From a bacterium (GTDB lineage Bacteria; JAJRZV01): 29,049 bases of DNA. The DNA lies in the NCBI GenBank assembly GCA_024275095.1, contig JAJRZV010000028.1:1-29049 (forward strand), written 5' to 3'. Positions 23,959-29,049 of the stretch are shown piece by piece. How positions within the stretch are numbered: position 1 is the first letter of the stretch; every line of letters starts with the position of its first letter. The notes below the pieces were generated by a model. The model was not told the DNA's origin and made no database searches. It saw only the letters and a program-made list of their open reading frames with translations. The position numbers and the translations under genes are program-made.

Positions 23959-24470
23959 AATACGGGGCCATTCGTAATGCAGAGTTCTTCAGGTTTCTCG
24001 AAGATCATACCGAAGAACTCTTAAATCGAGAGAAGGAGTTGCTACTTCACGCTGTGGCTGTTTCTGCAAAAATTAAAGCATCGGTGGTAGAAGAAGATGA
24101 ACGGGAAGAAAGCGGTCTCAGGCGCATTCTCAATTTTGGACACACTCTGGGCCACGTGATAGAGAGCGTTTACGGGTATCGCCATTTTTATCATGGAGAG
24201 GCGGTGGCTGAAGGGATGAAGGTCGCTTCTCGTGTGTCTGAAAAAATTGGTCTTGCACAAAAAGGTACGTCCGAACGCGTGGAAACTCTTTTAAGGGCTT
24301 TTAAATTTAACCGATCATTTGAACTGAAAGACATAGAGAAACACCTGTGGCTCGACAAGAAGGTGGAAGGAAGTAAAATTCATTTTGTGGGTCTCAGGCG
24401 TGTAGGGGAAGCCCAAATTGTTTCCATACCCGTTAATGAGCTGATAAAATTAATGCGGGAGGTGTGGTGA
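23952..24470 (+). CDS. aroB: 3-dehydroquinate synthase, C-terminal part (piece 3 of aroKB)
   Basis: Carries the rest of AroB: VVKYGAIRNAEFF, the zinc ligand histidines in NFGHTLGHVIE and HGEAVAEGM, LDKKVEGSKIHFVGLRRVGEA and the final helix. The zinc-ligand glutamate (GAG 23949-23951, LAEVVKYG) lies just before the first possible start (GTG 23952), so this piece made alone would lack a metal ligand. Function therefore needs reading through from piece 2. The next gene starts one base after its stop. Confidence 0.85.
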   Translation: MVKYGAIRNAEFFRFLEDHTEELLNREKELLLHAVAVSAKIKASVVEEDEREESGLRRILNFGHTLGHVIESVYGYRHFYHGEAVAEGMKVASRVSEKIGLAQKGTSERVETLLRAFKFNRSFELKDIEKHLWLDKKVEGSKIHFVGLRRVGEAQIVSIPVNELIKLMREVW

Positions 24471-24471
24471 A

Positions 24472-24948
24472 ATGAAGAAGATAATATTGAGCTTGGTTGT
24501 CACAATTTTTATTTTTGCAGGATGTGGTAGTACAAATCCTAATGTTTCATTGGTTGTAGAACCAGACAGTTATACTTTTAATAAAGTAAGCAATTTAAGT
24601 AATATTAGCGCACCCTTTGTACTTAGAGTGCTTGATAAGACCCAGGAAGAACCGCTCCCTTTAGAGAATTATAAAATTATTGCAGAAAGTCCTTTTGTAT
24701 ATGGAACGGGAGAAGGTTGTACAAATGACAAGAATAATGCGTGGGGAGAATTTCATTATCCTGACGGGACAACTGCTGACTGTCCGGCAGAACTTTATAC
24801 TGATTCACATGGAGAAGCCCGAATTGTTTTTGTATTTTACCCTCGAACTATAACAGAACAGATAGAGTTTGATATTTCTTTTTACATCAAGGGAGGTGTA
24901 ACACAGGACTTTTATAAAATTGTGGAGATTTCTGCATCACCAGATTAA
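24472..24948 (+). CDS. small AT-rich lipoprotein of unknown function
   Basis: A 158-residue lipoprotein with signal peptide KKIILSLVVTIFIFA and lipobox FAGC. The mature part is rich in beta strands; two further cysteines (in GEGCTND and TADCPAEL) could form a disulfide. A DSHGEARIVFVF segment resembles bacterial Ig-like (Big_1) domains, but I cannot assign a family. The sequence is clearly more AT-rich than its neighbours, which suggests late arrival between aroB and the roadblock gene. It starts one base after aroB (TGAAATG), so it shares the transcript. Being next to the pilus operon, an envelope role is possible but unproved. Confidence 0.75.
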   Translation: MKKIILSLVVTIFIFAGCGSTNPNVSLVVEPDSYTFNKVSNLSNISAPFVLRVLDKTQEEPLPLENYKIIAESPFVYGTGEGCTNDKNNAWGEFHYPDGTTADCPAELYTDSHGEARIVFVFYPRTITEQIEFDISFYIKGGVTQDFYKIVEISASPD

Positions 24949-24973
24949 TTGAGGTAAGGACAGAGCTGAGGCC

Positions 24974-25330
24974 ATGTTCAAAGAAATACTTAATGAAATT
25001 TTCAAAAATGTCGAAGGTGTGCTTTCCGTTGTGATTGCGGGTAACGATGGCATACCTGTTGAGACAGTAGAAAAAGAGAGTATTCCCTTGGGCTCGGAAG
25101 TGGTAACTGCGGAGATGACCAATATTATTCGCAGTGTCAGTGATTTTCTGAATGCCACCCAGGGAGGAGCGCCCGAGGAGGTGGTTATTAAAACAGAACG
25201 CTACATTATTGTTGTTCGCGTTATTAACGAAGACTATTTTGCCCTTGTGCTTCTTGATTACAGGGGCAACCTGGGAAAATCGAGGTATCTCCTCAGGCGA
25301 GCCGTGGACAGGCTCCAGAAGGAGTTTTGA
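24974..25330 (+). CDS. roadblock/LC7-domain protein
   Basis: A 118-residue protein with the roadblock/LC7 fold: an opening helix (MFKEILNEIFKNVEGV), strands LSVVIAGNDGIPVETV, a long middle helix with MTNIIRSVSDFLN, strands EEVVIKTERYIIVVRVINEDYFALVLL and a final helix (SRYLLRRAVDRLQKEF). Bacterial members include MglB, the GTPase-activating partner of MglA, and other regulators of cell polarity and gliding or twitching. No MglA-like GTPase is in the window. Its place after the type IV pilus genes fits a role in pilus control, though the family is also found in other settings. Confidence 0.85.
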   Translation: MFKEILNEIFKNVEGVLSVVIAGNDGIPVETVEKESIPLGSEVVTAEMTNIIRSVSDFLNATQGGAPEEVVIKTERYIIVVRVINEDYFALVLLDYRGNLGKSRYLLRRAVDRLQKEF

Positions 25331-25339
25331 TGGGGCAAT

Positions 25340-26437
25340 ATGCCCGTTGCTTCATCTTTCATTTATGAACGCATAGCTCCTTTTCTGTCTGAAAGCAGGC
25401 GCGTAAGGGCTTTTGTATGTTTTTCTCCTGTCAACGTGTACTGGGCGTCCCGCTTCCGCAGTACGTCGTGTGTTTTGTTGGTGGAGAGAGGAAGCAATGT
25501 TTATGTGTTTACTGATTCCCGCTACGAAGAAAGGGCATGTTCCCACTTCTTGGATGCTCGTGTGATGGTGGGCAAGCATGGTGCATTGCAGGAATTTTTG
25601 AATTTTTTGAAGAAAAGGAACAGGTGGCATATCGCACTGGACTCCGATGAGCTTACGGGTAGTGAACTGCTTGCGGTACAGGAAGCGTTAAGAGAACGAA
25701 TGCATATTCAAAAGGGACTGTGGCGTAAAATGAGAGCATTTAAAACCGACGAAGAAATCTTTATGCTCGAAAAAGCCTATAAAAAGCACAAGCCAGTAAT
25801 TAATGCTCTTCTCGAGTTTCTTTCTTGTGGCCCTGTACCCCGTTCTGAACATGAAATATCTCTGTTCTTGAAGAGGAAACTGCTGGAAGCAGGATTTGAC
25901 AACTGGTCATTCGAGCCGATGGTTCTTTCAGGAAAACGCACGTCATGTCCTCACGGAGAGAATTCGCGCAATTCTATATCCCGGAAAGGTCCTTTCTTGA
26001 TTGATTTCGGCGGTGTTTTCAGTGGATGGTGTAGTGATGAAACCATTATGATTTATTCGGATGAAACAGGAGCACGGCGTTTTAAGGATTACCATCTGGC
26101 ACTTAAAGAAGCGATGGATACTGCAATTGATATGATAAAGCCGGGGGTGCGATGCAGTGATGTTGACGCTGTGGCACGGGCGGTTTTAAAAAAGTACAAA
26201 CTGGCGGACCACTTCACACACGGCCTTGGACACGGTGTCGGTCTTGAAGTACACGAGGAGCCGATTGTGAATTCACGGTCGGAGATCGTTCTGGAGAGAG
26301 GGATGGTTTTTACAATAGAACCGGGCGTTTATTTCTCCGGGCGCTTCGGATTGAGGCTGGAAAGTACGGTGGTTGTGGAGAGAAACGGTGCTCGGGTAAT
26401 ATCTACCATTTCCAAGAATCCTTTGATGTTGAGGTGA
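25340..26437 (+). CDS. M24 family aminopeptidase (Xaa-Pro peptidase type)
   Basis: A 365-residue metallopeptidase with an N-terminal creatinase-like domain (residues 1-135) and a pita-bread catalytic domain. The five metal ligands are present: D222 (LIDFGG), D233 (CSDET), H298 (HGLGHGVG), E327 (FTIEPGVY) and E341 (RLESTVVV). The HE in EVHEEP is also conserved. Members cut Xaa-Pro bonds (PepP/PepQ). The place before accB matches deltaproteobacterial clusters, where an elongation factor P gene usually comes between; here it is absent. Whether it is a dipeptidase or an aminopeptidase cannot be told. Confidence 0.93.
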   Translation: MPVASSFIYERIAPFLSESRRVRAFVCFSPVNVYWASRFRSTSCVLLVERGSNVYVFTDSRYEERACSHFLDARVMVGKHGALQEFLNFLKKRNRWHIALDSDELTGSELLAVQEALRERMHIQKGLWRKMRAFKTDEEIFMLEKAYKKHKPVINALLEFLSCGPVPRSEHEISLFLKRKLLEAGFDNWSFEPMVLSGKRTSCPHGENSRNSISRKGPFLIDFGGVFSGWCSDETIMIYSDETGARRFKDYHLALKEAMDTAIDMIKPGVRCSDVDAVARAVLKKYKLADHFTHGLGHGVGLEVHEEPIVNSRSEIVLERGMVFTIEPGVYFSGRFGLRLESTVVVERNGARVISTISKNPLMLR

Positions 26438-26440
26438 ACC

Positions 26441-26899
26441 ATGGACAGGGAAAAAATTCGAGAGATTATAACCGGGCTTCTCGAAACCATCAGAGGGACG
26501 GACGTGGAGGAAGTTGAGGTGGAAAGTGAAGGAATGCGGGTGCGCATAAAACGCAGAGAAAGAGGTAAAAAGGTGGTTCGTGACGTTGAGAAAGCACCTC
26601 AGGAAAGTGCCTTGGAAGAGGCTGAAGTACAGGATATGGAGGAGGAATGGGAAAATTGCCATATTGTCAGATCGCCTTTTGTCGGCACTTTTTACCGGGC
26701 ACCATCCCCTGGAGCACAGCCGTTTGTGGAAGTAGGCGATTCGGTCAAAAAGGGACAGGTGCTTTGCATTGTAGAAGCAATGAAAATTATGAATGAGGTT
26801 GAGTGTGATGTAAGTGGTCGAGTGGTGCATGTCTTCGTGAAGAATGGGGAGCCCGTAGAATACAACCAGCCGCTCTTTGCCATCGAAGCGGGGGAGTGA
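26441..26899 (+). CDS. accB: biotin carboxyl carrier protein of acetyl-CoA carboxylase
   Basis: A 152-residue carrier subunit. The N-terminal helix ([15 protein letters not shown]) and an acidic linker precede the biotinyl domain. The biotin is attached to K115 in [34 protein letters not shown] with the thumb-like region is typical of AccB rather than of other biotin proteins. Start is ATG 26441, three bases after the peptidase gene. The stop overlaps the accC ATG by one base (TGATG), so carrier and carboxylase are translated together. Confidence 0.96.
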   Translation: MDREKIREIITGLLETIRGTDVEEVEVESEGMRVRIKRRERGKKVVRDVEKAPQESALEEAEVQDMEEEWENCHIVRSPFVGTFYRAPSPGAQPFVEVGDSVKKGQVLCIVEAMKIMNEVECDVSGRVVHVFVKNGEPVEYNQPLFAIEAGE

Positions 26900-28239
26900 T
26901 GTTTGAGAAAGTTCTTATCGCCAATCGCGGTGAAATCGCGGTGCGTATTATTCGATCGCTTCGAGACATGGGAATTACATCTGTTGCAGTTTATGCTGTA
27001 AACGAGAAGAACGCCCTTCACGTTGCTCTTGCAGATGAAGCAGTGTGTATCGGGCCCGAGCCTCTGTCAGAGAGTTATCTCAAAGTGCCCAACATTCTCT
27101 CTGCAGCTGAAATCACAGGCGCGGATGCGGTGCATCCGGGTTACGGCTTGCTGGCAGAAAATCCGGACTTTGCAGAGGCATGCATTCAATCCGGCTTCGT
27201 GTTTATAGGGCCCCAACCGGAAATCATCGCAAGCCTGGGTGATAAAATCAAAGCGCGTCACGTGGCAAAAAAAGTGGGTGTGCCGGTTGTCCCTGGAAGT
27301 GAGGGACCTGTTAAAGATGAAAGAGAGGTCAGGAATATTGCCGATGAGCTGGGTTATCCATTGATCCTCAAGGCTGCCCATGGTGGTGGTGGAAGGGGAA
27401 TGAAGCTGGTAACATCCCCGGGCTCTCTTTCGTCAGCCTTTCAACTTGCCCAGGTCGAGGCGGAGGCTGCATTTGGAAGTGGTGAAATTTTTGTTGAAAA
27501 GTACTTCGAACCGGCCAGGCACATTGAGGTTCAGGTGTTTGGTGATGGAAAGGGAGGAGTTATATGCTTGGGAGACCGTGATTGTTCTGTGCAGAGGCGG
27601 AATCAGAAAATTGTGGAAGAAGCTCCTGCTCCCTTTCTTTCGTGGGAGGTGAGAAAGCGGATCTGGAATGATGCGGTTAAGCTCGCCGCTCACTTGAAAT
27701 ATCTCAATGCCGGAACGGTTGAATTTCTCGTGGATGAAGAAGGAAACCATTATTTTCTGGAGATGAACACGCGCATTCAGGTAGAACACCCCGTAACGGA
27801 AATAATCACCGGTACAGATATTGTAAAAGCTCAGGTACTTATTGCGGCAAACGAAGATCCCGGAATATCAAGCCTTGATGAGCCGCCAAATGTTCACGCT
27901 CTTGAATGTCGCATCAATGCAGAGGACCCTTATTCATTTGCCCCTTCTCCCGGTGTGGTTGAAGATTTTCATTTTCCGGGAGGACCTTACGTGCGTGTTG
28001 ACACCGCTCTGCTCAGAAACCAGATGGTGTCGCCGGTATATGACCCTCTTCTTGCAAAAGTCATCACGTGGGGAGAGAATCGTGAACAAGCGATTGAGCG
28101 TATGAAGCGGGCCCTCGCAGAAACACGGGTTTCAGGTGTAAAGATTAATGTCCCCTTTTTGCTGAAGTTGCTTGAGTTTCAGGATTTTGTTCGCGGCCCT
28201 CTTTCCACACGCATGGTGGAGAAAGTGCTGGTGTCTTGA
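26899..28239 (+). CDS. accC: biotin carboxylase subunit of acetyl-CoA carboxylase
   Basis: Carboxylates the biotin on AccB with ATP and bicarbonate. About 446 residues, the standard AccC size. Motifs: LIANRGEIAVRIIRS at the N-terminus, HPGYGLLAENPDFAEAC, the ATP loop AAHGGGGRGMK, EKYFEPARHIEVQVFGD, GDRDCSVQRRNQKIVEEAPAP, FLEMNTRIQVEHPVTE and ECRINAEDP. I use ATG 26899 rather than GTG 26896. The stop overlaps the next gene (TTGA). The carboxyltransferase genes accA and accD are not in this window. Confidence 0.96.
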   Translation: MFEKVLIANRGEIAVRIIRSLRDMGITSVAVYAVNEKNALHVALADEAVCIGPEPLSESYLKVPNILSAAEITGADAVHPGYGLLAENPDFAEACIQSGFVFIGPQPEIIASLGDKIKARHVAKKVGVPVVPGSEGPVKDEREVRNIADELGYPLILKAAHGGGGRGMKLVTSPGSLSSAFQLAQVEAEAAFGSGEIFVEKYFEPARHIEVQVFGDGKGGVICLGDRDCSVQRRNQKIVEEAPAPFLSWEVRKRIWNDAVKLAAHLKYLNAGTVEFLVDEEGNHYFLEMNTRIQVEHPVTEIITGTDIVKAQVLIAANEDPGISSLDEPPNVHALECRINAEDPYSFAPSPGVVEDFHFPGGPYVRVDTALLRNQMVSPVYDPLLAKVITWGENREQAIERMKRALAETRVSGVKINVPFLLKLLEFQDFVRGPLSTRMVEKVLVS

Positions 28240-28889
28240 GCGTTCAAAAAATCCATTATCAGCGCATATTGTGGCAGGATTATCTTTATCTGAAGCGTTA
28301 CATTTACAACAGCCGAGCATTTGTACTTCCATCCGGCTTTGTGAGTGTCGGATTTGTAATGGGCCGGCGCGTAAAGATACCAGAGGAACTTTCTGACCAG
28401 AACGTGCTTGTTCGACCTACAGGGGGGGGGCTTGTAATCCACGGATGCGATGTTTGTTTTGGTTTTTCTGTTCCCGGTGTTGTTCATAATAAACTTGACA
28501 GGAGAGAGGTTTATAAAACGATTGCCGAAGTAATATCAAAATTTTTGGAATTAGAGTTTGCAATTTCAGCAGAAATGACCACGGAGGTTCGGCAGGAGGG
28601 CCTGTTTTGTCAGGACATGCACAGCTACGGGGAACTTATGGTAAAAGGCCGGAAAATATGCGGTATGGCTTTGAGAATATGGCGGAAGGGGTTTGTGTTG
28701 CAGGGCACGCTCAACGTGTTACCCTGGACGTCCCATCCACTTTCGGACAGGACAGCGCTTCAGAACGTATTTATAAAATCAATTTCTATTTCTGAAATTT
28801 GTATGAACAACACATCTGTTCTGCAGGTGTCACGTATGCTTGAGCAGTATTTAAACACAAAAAAGTTTTCATTTTTGAAGTATACTTGA
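28236..28889 (+). CDS. lipoate/biotin protein ligase family protein (LplA-like)
   Basis: A 217-residue protein of the BPL/LplA/LipB family. The key motif RPTGGGLVIHGCDVCFGFSVP matches the RRxxGGGxVxHxxxxxxyS motif of LplA and octanoyl transferases. KGRKICGMALRIWRKGFVLQGTLNV holds the catalytic lysine in the expected place (usually GRKISGxAQ...HGxxL). Start is TTG 28236, overlapping the accC stop by four bases, so it belongs to the acc operon. LplA, octanoyltransferase or an unusual biotin ligase for AccB are all possible; motif and size favour the first two. A run of nine G (28422-28430) encodes the GGG. Confidence 0.82.
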   Translation: MSVQKIHYQRILWQDYLYLKRYIYNSRAFVLPSGFVSVGFVMGRRVKIPEELSDQNVLVRPTGGGLVIHGCDVCFGFSVPGVVHNKLDRREVYKTIAEVISKFLELEFAISAEMTTEVRQEGLFCQDMHSYGELMVKGRKICGMALRIWRKGFVLQGTLNVLPWTSHPLSDRTALQNVFIKSISISEICMNNTSVLQVSRMLEQYLNTKKFSFLKYT

Positions 28890-28898
28890 CAAAAAAAA

Positions 28899-28927
28899 TT
28901 GACCTGAATTAACTTTTTGGTCATAAT
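28899..28927 (+). promoter_or_regulatory. promoter of a tiny transcription unit
   Basis: TTGACC (28899-28904), a 17-base spacer and CATAAT (28922-28927) lie just after the ligase gene. A second -35-like TTGACA (28886-28891) overlaps the ligase stop. Transcription would start near 28934 and end at the terminator at 29037, giving an RNA of about 100 bases. Confidence 0.55.
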
Positions 28928-28962
28928 TACATCCTCAATCATGAAGAAGGGAGAGTATAGCT

Positions 28963-28995
28963 ATGATTTTGATGGACTTTAAGTGTGGTTGTTGA
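28963..28995 (+). CDS. possible 10-residue peptide MILMDFKCGC
   Basis: ATG 28963 has AAGGGAGAG (28948-28956) at about the right distance and opens a 10-codon frame ending CGC. An overlapping 13-codon frame from ATG 28941 (MKKGEYSYDFDGL) lacks a ribosome binding site. The unit lies between a promoter and a terminator with no other gene. It may be a leader peptide, a small RNA or a genuine micro-gene; the sequence alone cannot decide. Confidence 0.25.
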   Translation: MILMDFKCGC

Positions 28996-29009
28996 TGTTT
29001 CTTTTGAAT

Positions 29010-29037
29010 AAAAAACCCCCAATATTGGGGGTTTTTT
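29010..29037 (+). terminator. Rho-independent terminator at the window end
   Basis: AAAAAACCCCC, a loop AATATT, then GGGGGTTTTTT form a perfect 11-base-pair stem with a T tail. The whole is a 28-base palindrome that can act in both directions. Confidence 0.92.
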
Positions 29038-29049
29038 ATTTTTACAAAA

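Larger units (their letters stand above)
22910..24470 (+). pseudogene. fused shikimate kinase/3-dehydroquinate synthase with two apparent frameshifts
   Basis: The three reading-frame pieces 22910-23203, 23200-23958 and 23952-24470 read as one AroK-AroB fusion if one base is added at each of two points. The first is the ten-A run at 23180-23189: with 11 A it reads LKKKNTIWLRV, as shikimate kinases do. The second is CTCCACCACGG near 23917-23927: with one more C it reads GTLPPRVYRSGLAEVVKYG, as AroB does. The restored protein would be about 520 residues. Bifunctional AroKB is known in Thermotoga. The cause may be sequencing error, recoding or polymerase slippage at the A run, or real decay. Confidence 0.6.

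Noticed and set aside
28993-29010. TGA after CGC read as selenocysteine
   Set aside because: No SECIS-like hairpin other than the terminator, and no redox protein family beyond it.
1-29049. CRISPR arrays, tRNA or rRNA genes, transposases, phage genes
   Set aside because: No regularly spaced repeats, no cloverleaf-like or rRNA sequence, and no transposase or integrase motifs were seen.

Overview
The window (29,049 bases) is a densely packed bacterial chromosome segment with about 28 protein genes, nearly all intact and many overlapping by 1 to 8 bases. A TonB-dependent receptor, a PilQ secretin, several lipoproteins and a complete PilMNOPQ set show a diderm (Gram-negative-type) host. The order pilMNOPQ-aroC-aroK/aroB-(roadblock)-M24 peptidase-accB-accC resembles Geobacter-like Deltaproteobacteria sensu lato. 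A fused aroK-aroB is otherwise familiar to me from Thermotoga. I therefore infer a deep-branching or deltaproteobacteria-like lineage, without naming a species. No tRNA, rRNA, CRISPR array, phage gene or transposase was seen.

Layout. (1) 1-3650: 3' part of gyrB, then alaS, on +. (2) 6063-3631 on the minus strand: a CheY-like receiver protein, an NtrC-type sigma-54 activator and thyX, read from a near-leaderless promoter and meeting alaS tail to tail in a shared palindrome. (3) 6290-8281: a TonB-dependent receptor. (4) 8565-14282: an accessory block with a radical SAM/SPASM maturase, a translationally coupled 21-residue peptide gene too short for normal gene calling, a family-5-type solute-binding lipoprotein, a membrane histidine kinase, a 78-residue orphan and a metallo-beta-lactamase-fold hydrolase. 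(5) 14399-14860: an SCP2-domain protein with its own promoter and a perfect terminator. (6) 14966-21684: an Ig-like lipoprotein, then pilM, N, O, P and Q. (7) 21696-24470: chorismate synthase and a fused shikimate kinase/3-dehydroquinate synthase broken by two apparent one-base deletions. (8) 24472-28889: an AT-rich lipoprotein, a roadblock protein, an M24 peptidase, accB, accC and a lipoate-ligase-family protein. (9) 28890-29049: a tiny promoter-to-terminator unit.

The best candidate for an undescribed system is block 4. The maturase has the three radical-SAM cysteines and all seven SPASM cysteines. Its stop codon overlaps the ATG of a 21-codon gene that has a near-perfect ribosome binding site. 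The peptide is basic at its N-terminus and ends CSWYLY. By size and C-terminal tyrosine it recalls the PQQ and mycofactocin precursors, but I do not recognise the family. A peptide-type binding lipoprotein and a sensor kinase follow, and a TonB receptor and sigma-54 regulator lie upstream. I infer, without proof, that the modified peptide is sensed or recaptured at the cell envelope.
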